A DNA stretch of 64,000 nt from a candidate division BRC1 bacterium HGW-BRC1-1 (GTDB lineage Bacteria; Sumerlaeota; Sumerlaeia; Sumerlaeales; Sumerlaeaceae), in the NCBI GenBank assembly GCA_002842095.1, contig PHCB01000008.1, positions 124,001-188,000 of the forward strand, given 5' to 3'. Positions 35,540 through 43,978 of this stretch are shown here, in pieces. A program made the position numbers and the translations under genes. Every line of letters starts with the position of its first letter. The first letter of the stretch is position 1. The notes beneath the pieces are model-generated. The model was not told the origin of the DNA and searched no databases. It was given only the letters and a program-made list of their open reading frames with translations.

Positions 35540-36876
35540 GAGCGCTCAAGCAGTCGCAGCACGGCTATCGTGCGGATGAGAAGCGCCTTAACCGTCGGAT
35601 TCATATCAGCCTCCTCATTCAAGGCCCGCTTCAATTCCTCCACGGTTTCGTCGAACCATGGCAGCGACGGGAGCAGCGACCAGGGGTTCCACCGCGGAGG
35701 ACCCTCGGGAGATTTCTCACCGCGTACCTTTGTTCTCGGTCTGCCACTTGTGCGCAAGTCGGTGGCCACCTGAGAAATTTTGGTTCGGTGAGACTGGGGC
35801 AAATCATCGTTGGCAGTCAGGGCATCCATCAAAAACAACGCGAGGGGAAGAAGTTGGGTTTCCACCGGCAGGGGGACAGGATCCCTATCCGCGCCTGCAA
35901 ATTCGGGAATCTCCATTTTGTCTAACTGCTCTGCGGTTGGAGTCCAGATGGTTCCCCAACACCAATCTTCCAGCGCCGGCTTTCTCTGTTCGTTGGGTGC
36001 TTGGTCCGTGTTTTCGAAAAGAATTTGCGGTGGAAGATCGCTTAGCTTTTGCGTGTCGAATTCGGCCTCGGAGTACGCCCGGAGATCGAGAAGACCTTCA
36101 ACAACCGGGTCTTCCTCCATATCGATGTGGAGGGGCAGGTGCCCGCAAATGATGACACTTCGCCGGACTTGCTGAATGTGGAGGCGGATTGTGTACAGCA
36201 TGCGCGAGGTAACATCCGCATAATCGGATGCGGGAATGGGCGGCAGTTGGTTTTCGCCAGCCTCCTCACCAACAGGTAAATCGATGGTGGTCGGGGTCGG
36301 GTTGGTCTCACATTTTGTACAATCGCATTTGAGGTCGTGTGGCAGCGCAATGTGGTCAAAGAAAAATCCCTCAATGGGATAAGCCGCGGCCAATTCCGCG
36401 GCAAGGTTGCCGAGCATGTGCCATACTTCCTCTTTTGCCGGACACAGATAATTGGGATGATCGTCGCTTGAGTCGGGAAGCGTGAGCGGCACCCGCCGCT
36501 CATTTCGGGCTATCAGCTTTTTGTTGTCCACAAGAGGGGAACGTGGATAACGCCCGGTAACACCCAGATAAAGCAGGTCCATGCCTGCGTAGATGAACAG
36601 ATCGTTGGATTCGGCTGCCTCGCAAAGGCAGCTCATGAGATCGTCGGGCCTGGAGATGCGGCCCAGCACACGCATGGCCTGGGGCGATCTGCGGGCGAGC
36701 GAGAGACCACCGAAGAACGCATCGATGATTACGGCGTTGAATCCGGCGTCGGAGATGGCTTCCATCACATCTTCGCACCATGCTCTGTCGGCGGCCGGAG
36801 GCACACGAAGCCGCAAGGCGCGTGTCTGAGCAGGCAGAATTAACGGGGCTGTGGAAGCCGAAAGGGTCTCGTTCAT
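35536..36876 (-). CDS. Unassigned protein, possible GHL10/DUF187-like TIM barrel
   Basis: I do not firmly recognise this 446-aa protein. The first half alternates strands and helices as a TIM barrel would: LRLRVPP, AISDAGFNAVIIDAFFGG, LCEAAESNDLFIYAGMDLLYLG, YLCPAKEEVWHMLGNLAAELAAAYPIEGFFFDHIALP. These fragments resemble glycosyl-hydrolase-like GHL10/DUF187 proteins that act on glycans. A CDCTKCE cluster after the FDHIALP strand could bind a metal. No signal peptide is seen. The C-terminal ~100 residues are helical and charged. It overlaps the convergent MFS gene at CTAG and is divergent from the ABC-2 permease. Confidence 0.7.
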   Translation of the reverse strand: MNETLSASTAPLILPAQTRALRLRVPPAADRAWCEDVMEAISDAGFNAVIIDAFFGGLSLARRSPQAMRVLGRISRPDDLMSCLCEAAESNDLFIYAGMDLLYLGVTGRYPRSPLVDNKKLIARNERRVPLTLPDSSDDHPNYLCPAKEEVWHMLGNLAAELAAAYPIEGFFFDHIALPHDLKCDCTKCETNPTPTTIDLPVGEEAGENQLPPIPASDYADVTSRMLYTIRLHIQQVRRSVIICGHLPLHIDMEEDPVVEGLLDLRAYSEAEFDTQKLSDLPPQILFENTDQAPNEQRKPALEDWCWGTIWTPTAEQLDKMEIPEFAGADRDPVPLPVETQLLPLALFLMDALTANDDLPQSHRTKISQVATDLRTSGRPRTKVRGEKSPEGPPRWNPWSLLPSLPWFDETVEELKRALNEEADMNPTVKALLIRTIAVLRLLERS

Positions 36877-37001
36877 GCAATCAATGAAGGATATTGTGAC
36901 GGCTGACTCAAGGGCGAAGGCACGGCTTACGATTTATGAATCGATGCGGGGCGTTTTCGGGCTTTACAAATCGGGCTGAGACTTCCTCCAATGCGAACAC
37001 T

Positions 37002-37811
37002 ATGTTCGGCCGCGTCCTGCGTTTATACCTCACCGAGATGGCCAAGACCTGGCGGACAAAATTCCCATGGCTTGGCCTCGCTGCCAGTGCGTTGATGGCA
37101 CTTGTGGCGCGCCAGAGCGTAATGGAGGGCGGTTCGCCCGGCCAGATGACGGCCGCCGTGTATTTCACGACCTCGATGAACGTGGCGGCCACCGTTATTG
37201 TGCCAGTCTTCTCGGTCATCTTTGGCGCCATGCTTGTGGCGGGGGAGAGCACGCGGGGAACGGTGCGTACGCTTCTTGTGCGGCCCATCACCCGGTGGGA
37301 TTTTCTCACGTCGAAGCTGCTGATGGGAGCCACCTATACCATCCTGCTCTTGGCCGTGAACGCCCTGGCAGCTTTGCCGATTGCCTCGGGCTACCCCCTC
37401 AAAACCGCCTTCGATGAAAGCGTGCAGATTCCCGGCGCCATGGAACAGGTGAGGCTGTTCCTTGCGGCCATGAGTCTCAGTCTGCTTCCCCAACTGGCAA
37501 CCATGTGCTTCGGCTTCTGCATTTCTGTTCTCTCGGCCAACGTCGCCACGTCGGTGGGTGTTGCCGCCGGCATGTGGCTCACGCTGCAGCCGGTAAAGGA
37601 GTTCATTCGGTTCGGACGTTTCGAACTGGCTGACTGGCTGTTCTTAAATTACTACGATGCCGCCATGAAAGTGGCCAACGACAAAGCCGGCGGCATGTAC
37701 GAAATGTTTAATCAGCACAGCATTCACATGCTCACCGGCACCAGTGTTGTGGCAATTCTGGGGTTCATTGCCTTGAGCTACTTCGTCTTCATCCGGCGCG
37801 ATTTGAACTAA
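37002..37811 (+). CDS. ABC-2 type transporter permease
   Basis: The ~269-aa product has six hydrophobic segments and the ABC-2 permease pattern: VFSVIFGAMLVAGESTRGTVRTLLVRPITRWDFLTSKLLMG, the coupling-loop region typical of these exporters, then LPQLATMCFGFCISVLSANVATSVGVAAGMWL and a last ALSYFVFIRRDLN. The start is set at ATG 37002 (MFGRVLRLY); an earlier reading at 36936 adds 22 unlikely residues. No ATP-binding gene lies beside it on either strand, so its ATPase must be elsewhere. Its stop is 6 bp from the convergent downstream gene. Confidence 0.85.
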   Translation: MFGRVLRLYLTEMAKTWRTKFPWLGLAASALMALVARQSVMEGGSPGQMTAAVYFTTSMNVAATVIVPVFSVIFGAMLVAGESTRGTVRTLLVRPITRWDFLTSKLLMGATYTILLLAVNALAALPIASGYPLKTAFDESVQIPGAMEQVRLFLAAMSLSLLPQLATMCFGFCISVLSANVATSVGVAAGMWLTLQPVKEFIRFGRFELADWLFLNYYDAAMKVANDKAGGMYEMFNQHSIHMLTGTSVVAILGFIALSYFVFIRRDLN

Positions 37812-37817
37812 GACGCG

Positions 37818-39023
37818 TCAGTAGGGATGGAACGTCTCCATGAAGGCATTAGCAGCCGTTGAATTGGCATCGAACTCGTAGACCGGTCCTTCAACCAGAG
37901 CGACCTTGAAGACGCCACCCGACGCAAATATCTGGATACGTCCGCGTCCGGCACGGGTTTCATCCATGGTGAATTCTCCCGGACCCGGTTGCGTGAATTT
38001 GTACTCGTATTCTCGCCCCACAAATTCGCGGTCGGCCAATTCATAGCGTCCAGTTACAACAATATCGGTGAGTCCGCGGTTGCCCATGCGCTCACGGAAA
38101 TTCTCGAAGTAACCTTCGGCTGCTCCCGCAGGGGTTTCTCTGGATGAGCTTCTGCGCACCGCATAGGCGCGCATGTCTGTCGTCATCTCTTGGGAGGGAA
38201 CAATTGCCTTCGCTCCATCGCCACTGCTGACCTCTTCATAATCCCATCCCTCGGGGAATACGATGCGGAATTTATAACGGTCATTGGCATAAGGAGCCCC
38301 TCTTACCACGGGGGTCGTTATATTGTCCGTTGATGCGGATTGAGACGTAGTGAGATCTGCTGTTGCTGTGGTTATTGTTTCCGGGCTTTCAGGGATCGTC
38401 ATGGGGAACAGTGTCTGGGTGCTGACGTTGTCCGACGGTTGGATCGTCCCCGCAGGGGGCATGAGGTTGGTCGCCGGCGGAGGAGTGCTGGCGACTGCCG
38501 GAGGATTCACGCTTCCAGTCGGGGTAGTCCCGGTTGCTCCGTTCAGGGTTGCAGGCTCCAAATCAGCCAGTTCTTTGGTTTGCCCTCCGACCAGCGAAAG
38601 AATACGCTGGTTTTTTCCCGACAGGAAATCGGTTTGGGTCAGATACACCGGCACCTTTATGCCTCGTTGAAATAAAACCTCTTCAATGGCTGCGCGGGAT
38701 GCCTGATTCGTTGTGCTGGCCAGAGCGAATCGTGAAACATTCGCGGGGGCTGAGGCAGCCCAAGTGTTGAACTTGGAAAGGGAATCGAGGGCAGGACCTT
38801 CGGGTGAGAAAACGAAGACGATGGCCGGTTGCTGTTCGGGTAAACGGACATCATCGCCCACCAGCGGACGAAGGTCGGCCCCTTCAAAATAACCGGAACG
38901 CATCACTTCACTGTAGGCCGGTTGACTTGCTCCGAGGGACAGTAAAATCACTGTGGGAGCCAGGGCCATTCTTAATATCTCACTTGCGCGCCTCAACATA
39001 CTTTTCAAAGTCCTTTCCGTCAC
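37818..39023 (-). CDS. Secreted protein with thioredoxin-like and PsbP-like segments
   Basis: The 401-aa product has a signal peptide (ALAPTVILLSLGASQPAYS). Residues ~40-155 look thioredoxin-like (AIVFVFSPEGPALDSLSKFNTWAA), though no CxxC pair is present. A Thr/Pro/Ser-rich linker follows (residues ~160-245). The C-terminal ~150 residues resemble a PsbP/DUF1795-like domain (YKFRIVFPEGWDYEEVSSGDGAKAIV ... VVTGRYELADREFVGREYEY). Function is unknown; the protein is probably periplasmic or surface-attached. It begins inside the glgC stop (4-nt ATGA overlap, 39020-39023), so it is coupled to glgC, an odd pairing of a cytoplasmic enzyme and a secreted protein. Confidence 0.75.
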   Translation of the reverse strand: MTERTLKSMLRRASEILRMALAPTVILLSLGASQPAYSEVMRSGYFEGADLRPLVGDDVRLPEQQPAIVFVFSPEGPALDSLSKFNTWAASAPANVSRFALASTTNQASRAAIEEVLFQRGIKVPVYLTQTDFLSGKNQRILSLVGGQTKELADLEPATLNGATGTTPTGSVNPPAVASTPPPATNLMPPAGTIQPSDNVSTQTLFPMTIPESPETITTATADLTTSQSASTDNITTPVVRGAPYANDRYKFRIVFPEGWDYEEVSSGDGAKAIVPSQEMTTDMRAYAVRRSSSRETPAGAAEGYFENFRERMGNRGLTDIVVTGRYELADREFVGREYEYKFTQPGPGEFTMDETRAGRGRIQIFASGGVFKVALVEGPVYEFDANSTAANAFMETFHPY

Positions 39024-40321
39024 GCTTCGTTGTGTCGAAATTCTGGTTTCAGGTTGATTGTCTGACCACCGGCAATTTCGCTACCGGGCAAATCGGTTGG
39101 TCCCACGTCGGGGAAAATGAGCACGTTGCGCCCCACCTTGGTGCCGGGGGGTAGCTTGACACCCTTGCCCATAACCGTTATCCCTGTGTCGAGGATGGTG
39201 GGGTGCTCGTGGTTCACTACGATCGGGCCAATGCCGATTTGCGAGCCACGATCTATGAGGCATGCCTTGTCGATGATTGTATTTTCGATGGTCACATTTT
39301 CTGCGATAAACGTGTTGTTCATAATGATGGAGTTGCGAATTTCAGCGCCCTTGCCTACACGCACACCCGGGAAAAGAATGCTGTTTTCCACGTGCCCGTG
39401 AACCACGCAACCGCGCGGGACGTGACTATTGCTCACCGAGGCCGCGGGTCCCATCATGGCGGGCACCTCGTTGCGGGCGTTGGGCTCAAAATAGTTAGTC
39501 CGCAATTGCCACGCTGCGAGATCAAGGCCCGAGGCCGGGTCCAGCGTCTCCATATTGGTGTCCATCAGCGAACTGATGGTTCCCACATCGCGCCAATAGC
39601 CGTCGAACTCGTAACCGTAGACCTTGTCCTGAGCGATCATGGCGGGGATTATATTTTTTCCGAAATCGTGATTGCTGCCGGGGTCGGCGGCGTCCTCTGC
39701 CAACCGACGCAATAAAACTTCTGCATCGAAGACGTATACGCCTAGAGAGCCGAGGTTCGAAATGGGGTCCTGCTTGGGTTTTTCCTGAAAGCGTTTCACC
39801 CGGCTGTCTTCGTCGAGTTGCACCACACCAAATCGCGAGGTTTCCTCCCAGGGTACCTGTTGCACAGCCAGTGTGACATCGGCTTTTCTCGCCCGATGGA
39901 GGTCGATCATTTTCTGATAATTCATCTTATAGATATGATCACCGGAGAGCACCACGACCAGATCGGGTTGAAACCGGTTTATGAACTGACGGTTCTGCCA
40001 GACTGCATCGGCGGTGCCTGCATACCAATCGCTGTCAATCTCGCCGGTGTAAGGGGGGAGAATGCGGCACATGCGACTGCGCCCGGTGAAGCCCCACCAT
40101 TCGCCACTTCCTATGTGGTCCATCAGCGACGCCGGCTTGTATTGGGTACAAATGCCGATATAGGGAATGCCCGCGTGCATGGCATTGCTCAGCGTAAAGT
40201 CGATGATGCGGTAAGCACCACCGAAAGGAACGGCAGGTTTGGCGCGGCGCTGGGATAGAATTGACAGGCGGGAGCCTTGGCCGCCCGCCAATAACATGGC
40301 GACTGTGGTCATTGGAGGCAC
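39020..40321 (-). CDS. glgC: Glucose-1-phosphate adenylyltransferase
   Basis: The 433-aa enzyme makes ADP-glucose from glucose-1-phosphate and ATP, the committed step of glycogen synthesis. The N-terminal nucleotide-binding loop is LAGGQGSRLSILSQRRAKPAVPFGGAYRIIDF, followed by GDHIYKMNY and QEKPKQDP. The C-terminal part has the left-handed beta-helix hexapeptide repeats (around VHGHVENSILFPGVRVGKGAEIRNSIIMNNTFI). No other glycogen gene is in the window. A regulator gene lies upstream, 108 bp away, with a near-palindrome between them. Confidence 0.96.
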   Translation of the reverse strand: MPPMTTVAMLLAGGQGSRLSILSQRRAKPAVPFGGAYRIIDFTLSNAMHAGIPYIGICTQYKPASLMDHIGSGEWWGFTGRSRMCRILPPYTGEIDSDWYAGTADAVWQNRQFINRFQPDLVVVLSGDHIYKMNYQKMIDLHRARKADVTLAVQQVPWEETSRFGVVQLDEDSRVKRFQEKPKQDPISNLGSLGVYVFDAEVLLRRLAEDAADPGSNHDFGKNIIPAMIAQDKVYGYEFDGYWRDVGTISSLMDTNMETLDPASGLDLAAWQLRTNYFEPNARNEVPAMMGPAASVSNSHVPRGCVVHGHVENSILFPGVRVGKGAEIRNSIIMNNTFIAENVTIENTIIDKACLIDRGSQIGIGPIVVNHEHPTILDTGITVMGKGVKLPPGTKVGRNVLIFPDVGPTDLPGSEIAGGQTINLKPEFRHNEA

Positions 40322-40395
40322 TTTCTGTGAGCGAATGACATGCTTGTAGTCATAGACTCAACTCATGCCCGATGGGTTCTTGCCCTGCAACTCAA

Positions 40396-40414
40396 AACCC
40401 AGTAATACTGGCTT
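40396..40414. promoter_or_regulatory. Near-perfect 19-bp palindrome upstream of glgC
   Basis: AACCCAGTAATACTGGCTT reads as a palindrome with an inner perfect 6+1+6 core (CCAGTA-A-TACTGG, 40399-40411) and one mismatched pair. A 1-nt spacer rules out a full-stem hairpin, so a protein-binding site is more likely than a terminator. It lies 15 bp after the regulator stop and about 75 bp before glgC. Confidence 0.45.
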
Positions 40415-40429
40415 ATATCCGCCGGAGGA

Positions 40430-41848
40430 TTATTCCAGACCGTATTGGCGGATTTTCCGCTGCAACGTGCTACGCGAGATACCCAGTTGGGCAGCGCATT
40501 GGGTTTTGTTAAAATCGAGAATTTGCAGGGCCTTGCGGAGATAATTCCGCTCGCTTTCCTCCAGGGGAATCAGCTCGTCGTGGTCTCCTCCAAAATCTCG
40601 CAGTGCGACTCGACGATTTCCACCGCCACCGTTTTGTAAGGCGGGGTTTAATTCCAAGTCATTGCCGGTCTGGAAGCAAAAACTCTGCAGGCATTCTTCG
40701 TCGATCATCGCAGCGCCGGGCGAGGTCAGCATGACCAGGCGCTCAACAACGTTTTTCAATTCGCGAACGTTGCCCGGCCAGGAATAATCACGGAAAAAAT
40801 TGAGAATTCCGTCGGTGAACCCGTAAACTTTCTTGTTCAGTTCCAGGCTCTTCTCGCGCAGAAAAATGTAGGCCAGATGCTCAATGTCATCGGGATGTTT
40901 GCGCAATGGGGGCATGGCGATATTGTTGTCGGCGAAGTGGTTTTTGATGGCCATGGTCAGTCCGTTACCATCTTCAGAATTTCGTGTTCCGGTATTAATC
41001 GCTGCAAGCACCCGCACGTTTATGGGTCTGGCACACTGGGCGCCCAAACGAATAACCACTCCGTCGGTCATGGCGGCGGCCAGTTTGTCTTGTAGATGTT
41101 CGGGCATCTCGTTAAGCTCATCGAGGAAAAGCGTGCCACCGTCGGCCAACTCAAGGTAGCCTTTGCGCGTTTCGGGATGCGCTGCCTGGGCACCGTGTTC
41201 GTGCCCGAACAACTCTCCATCCATGACGGGCTTGGGGATCGCAGCGCAGTTTACGGTAACGAATGGCATCTTGCTGCGTTCGCTCAATTCATGAACCGCC
41301 CGGGCGGCCATCTCTTTACCGGTCCCGCTTTCGCCTTCGATGAGCACGGGGGTGTCGGGCAACTTCGCCATGCGATCAATAGCCAGATTAACCGAGCAAA
41401 CCTGCCGCGAGAAACCCGCCAGGCGGCGTTGCGAGGTGACGCTGCGAACTGGATTGCGCTCGTCTACGGATTGCGTAATGGCGCGCAGGCGATCTGCTCC
41501 TGCCTGCGAAACCACATGGCGGAGCGCCTCGGTATTGAAGGGTTTGGTGAGGTAGTCAAAGGCCCCGTTGCGAATGGCAGACTCGACTGTTTCGAGAGAG
41601 GAGTCACCGGTAATCATGATGACTCGCAGATGGGCATCGCGGGCCAGCAGATCAGGCACCGCTTCGTCACCGCGTCCATCAGGAAGGTGAACATCCAGCA
41701 GCACAATCTCGACATTGACGGCTTCAAGAATGGAGCGAAATTCTTCCAGGGAACCGGCTGAACGAACCTCGTGTCCACCCATGGTGAGAACTTTCGTGAT
41801 CAGGTTTCGAACCGCAATTTCATCGTCAACTATAACGATTGAGGCCAT
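40430..41848 (-). CDS. NtrC-family response regulator lacking the GAFTGA loop
   Basis: The 472-aa product has a receiver domain with Asp52 (VLLDVHLPDG) and LTKPFN, a central AAA+ domain, and a Fis-type helix-turn-helix (FNKTQCAAQLGISRSTLQRKIRQYGLE). The AAA+ Walker A (EGESGTGKE) and Walker B (GGTLFLDELNEM) motifs are intact. The GAFTGA loop that contacts sigma-54 is absent: after ELFGHEHGA the sequence reads QAAHPETRKGYLELADGG. Known relatives without GAFTGA (such as TyrR or HupR) do not use sigma-54. No kinase gene is adjacent. It sits upstream of glgC on the same strand and has a structured leader. Targets are unknown; glgC is a candidate. Confidence 0.9.
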   Translation of the reverse strand: MASIVIVDDEIAVRNLITKVLTMGGHEVRSAGSLEEFRSILEAVNVEIVLLDVHLPDGRGDEAVPDLLARDAHLRVIMITGDSSLETVESAIRNGAFDYLTKPFNTEALRHVVSQAGADRLRAITQSVDERNPVRSVTSQRRLAGFSRQVCSVNLAIDRMAKLPDTPVLIEGESGTGKEMAARAVHELSERSKMPFVTVNCAAIPKPVMDGELFGHEHGAQAAHPETRKGYLELADGGTLFLDELNEMPEHLQDKLAAAMTDGVVIRLGAQCARPINVRVLAAINTGTRNSEDGNGLTMAIKNHFADNNIAMPPLRKHPDDIEHLAYIFLREKSLELNKKVYGFTDGILNFFRDYSWPGNVRELKNVVERLVMLTSPGAAMIDEECLQSFCFQTGNDLELNPALQNGGGGNRRVALRDFGGDHDELIPLEESERNYLRKALQILDFNKTQCAAQLGISRSTLQRKIRQYGLE

Positions 41849-41933
41849 GTAAGGTGCCTGCCCTGTTCACATATTTGCCCGACTAACGATTATCTGAAAA
41901 GTCCGGTGAAGGTTTAAGGGGATAAAAAGAGCA

Positions 41934-41999
41934 CGAACCATTTTTAGGTTCGGATCAACCCGAGTCAGGGAGTGATTGCGCCTTTTTGATCCACTCGGG
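41934..41999 (-). promoter_or_regulatory. Structured leader or terminator region upstream of the GAFTGA-less regulator
   Basis: Three paired segments are visible. CGAACC (41934-41939) pairs with GGTTCG (41947-41952) around ATTTTTA. GGATCA (41952-41957) pairs with TGATCC (41987-41992). CCCGAGT (41959-41965) pairs with ACTCGGG (41993-41999). The last two are interleaved, so they cannot both form as simple hairpins. On the reverse strand the small hairpin is followed five bases later by TTTTT, so it may stop transcription from the thioesterase gene. The rest of 41849-42127 holds no gene. Confidence 0.4.
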
Positions 42000-42127
42000 A
42001 AGAGTAGAGCGGCGGCGAAAATGGGACGGCAAGAAATATTATGTTAGTAGGCCTAAATTCCCATCGTCCCAGTGAACCCTGACATCGGTAAAGAATCAAT
42101 AAAAATTGTGGGTCATGACTCTCTATT

Positions 42128-42529
42128 TTACTGGGGGGGAACTTCCTGATCCAAACGAAAAGCCGTTCCCTGGAAAAGCGCGATTTCATCGCCGGCCTCG
42201 TTGGTCACGTGAACCAGATAGGTTCCGGTTGTTTTACCGCAGCGCACTTCTTCCGCACGGGCCGTGAGCACGCCACTCTTGACGGCTTTCATGTAAGAAA
42301 TACTGACGTGAATGCCGGTGGCCAATCGGCCCCGGGAGTTTGAAGCAGCGGCAAAGGCATAATCGGCCAGGGTAAAGATCGCGCCTCCCTGAACAACGCC
42401 GGCAGCGTTATGATGGTCGGGGGTGGTTCGCAATATGGCTGTCGCGTGGCCATCCGCGACATCGAGAAGCTCAATGCCTATGCCCGTGGCGAACTTGTCG
42501 GTGCGAAAGAAATCGTGGAGCTTATTCAT
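42128..42529 (-). CDS. PaaI-type hotdog-fold thioesterase
   Basis: The 133-aa product has the hotdog fold of small acyl-CoA thioesterases: TPDHHNAAGVVQGGAIFTLADYAFAAASN is the substrate-side signature, followed by SISYMKAVKSGVLTARAEEVRCGKTTGTYLVHVTNEAGDEIALFQGTAFRL. It would hydrolyse a (hydroxy)phenylacetyl-CoA-like or other acyl-CoA thioester in the cytoplasm. No phenylacetate genes are nearby, so this may be a housekeeping thioesterase. It ends a reverse-strand set with the two esterase-type genes upstream (57-bp gap). Confidence 0.9.
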   Translation of the reverse strand: MNKLHDFFRTDKFATGIGIELLDVADGHATAILRTTPDHHNAAGVVQGGAIFTLADYAFAAASNSRGRLATGIHVSISYMKAVKSGVLTARAEEVRCGKTTGTYLVHVTNEAGDEIALFQGTAFRLDQEVPPQ

Positions 42530-42585
42530 GAATTCGAAGTGGGTGATGGCATTTTCTGAAAGTCAACGGATGGTATAAACAGAAT

Positions 42586-43911
42586 TCATGGTTTCAGGAA
42601 ACGACGTTGCCATCTCCTGGCATCATTTTTCATTTTTGGGCTATTGCTATGCGCCGCTTCGGGGGAGATATTATATTCTTTGATGACCCCCTTGGGCAGT
42701 CGATTGTATAAAACGATACCCGTAGGCCATGGGCAGATCATGTCGATTCCGCCCATGTTAATCTGCACCGGGCACTTTATCAACGTGGCAAGATTGGCGG
42801 CATCGGTCATCACGAGGGATCGATGCAGCAGCGGCTCGCTGGTAGTGCCATCCGCTTTTTCAAGCAGGCTGTTAACTGTCCTCTGCGTTCCAGTGTAAGC
42901 GAGATATTGACGGTCAGCAAAAGCACACCAGCTTGTGATATTGCTCACCACACAAGATATCCGTGGCTCAAGAGCGGCTGTTGATATGGCAAATAACCCG
43001 CCCTGGCTGCCACCTTCACTGCCCACGCGTTTTGGGTCGACTTCGGGACGGTCGAATAGAAATTGCGCGCCTCGCAAGCAGTCGAGCATGGCTTGACGAT
43101 AATAATACCTCTCCGGTTCATCGATTCTGTATGCAAGATGGGTCACCGGAGCTTTCCAATATTCGCTTGAGGCTCCGTGGCTTCGAGGATTAACCGAAAG
43201 GGTTATGTAGCCGTCCCACGTGCGGTCGATTGGGACCATGGCGCCACCATAACCAGGCACCAAAACAACCGCGGGATATTTAGCTTTCACCGTTCCTTCT
43301 GAGTCATATGCCTTGCGCGGCACAAAGAGCCACGCCACTACCGTGGTCTCTTCGACGGTCGGGAGGTCCACCCGATAGAGCAGTCCGCTCGTTGTATCTT
43401 TGTCGGGCTGACGGGTGATATCCGGCTCCTGTGTAACTGCTGCCAGTTCTTTTTTGGCTCGATCCCAATAGTCTTCGAAATCGGGGGGAGCTTCATAACC
43501 GGGCTGACCCTTGTAATCGATGAGCGCCAAACCGGAAGGCCTCACGAGTCCGCTCCAAGAAAAAAGAGCGGCGGTGCTTCCGTTATCCCGGTAAAATTTA
43601 ACGTGCACATAGGAGTCGCGCTTCGGTCGGGGGAGCGAATAAGCGACAGAATCGACCAGACCAAAGTTCCTCGATTCTAACGCAACGGTGGTCCCCTCTG
43701 GAAATTCTTTGATGGCTGTCATGCGAATTTTTTCGCGAGTTCCAGTAGTTTTGCCGGTGATGCGGGGGGTGGCAAGATTTTTGGAGATTTCACCAGACCA
43801 TTTCCACTGGGCTCCGGCAGGAGCAGCCAGGGCGAAAGTGGAGATAAGTGAGAAGGCAAGTATCGCAATTGCCCGAAGTGAGAACTGTTTGAAGCTTTGA
43901 GAACGTCTCAT
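42586..43911 (-). CDS. Secreted alpha/beta hydrolase, acetyl xylan esterase-like
   Basis: The 441-aa product has a signal peptide (AIAILAFSLISTFALAAPAGA), a beta-rich N-terminal ~110 residues, then an alpha/beta hydrolase resembling acetyl xylan esterases (AXE1). PAVVLVPGYGGAMVPIDRTWDGYITLSVNPRSHG gives the oxyanion region, GSEGGSQGG the Ser nucleophile, GGIDMICPW the Asp and EAAHSNSP the His. It probably deacetylates polysaccharides or cephalosporin-like esters outside the cytoplasm. GGGAG sits nine bases before the ATG. It is followed by the thioesterase gene and preceded by another hydrolase gene on the same strand. Confidence 0.85.
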   Translation of the reverse strand: MRRSQSFKQFSLRAIAILAFSLISTFALAAPAGAQWKWSGEISKNLATPRITGKTTGTREKIRMTAIKEFPEGTTVALESRNFGLVDSVAYSLPRPKRDSYVHVKFYRDNGSTAALFSWSGLVRPSGLALIDYKGQPGYEAPPDFEDYWDRAKKELAAVTQEPDITRQPDKDTTSGLLYRVDLPTVEETTVVAWLFVPRKAYDSEGTVKAKYPAVVLVPGYGGAMVPIDRTWDGYITLSVNPRSHGASSEYWKAPVTHLAYRIDEPERYYYRQAMLDCLRGAQFLFDRPEVDPKRVGSEGGSQGGLFAISTAALEPRISCVVSNITSWCAFADRQYLAYTGTQRTVNSLLEKADGTTSEPLLHRSLVMTDAANLATLIKCPVQINMGGIDMICPWPTGIVLYNRLPKGVIKEYNISPEAAHSNSPKMKNDARRWQRRFLKP

Positions 43912-43978
43912 GGTGAAAACTCCCGGTATGATATATGATGATTCTTCGGTCCTCGGACAATCATGCGCAAGATGGATT

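Noticed and set aside
41965..42189. A 74-codon reverse-strand frame overlapping the thioesterase gene
   Set aside because: It overlaps the 3' end of the thioesterase gene and covers the structured leader region; the composition is not protein-like.
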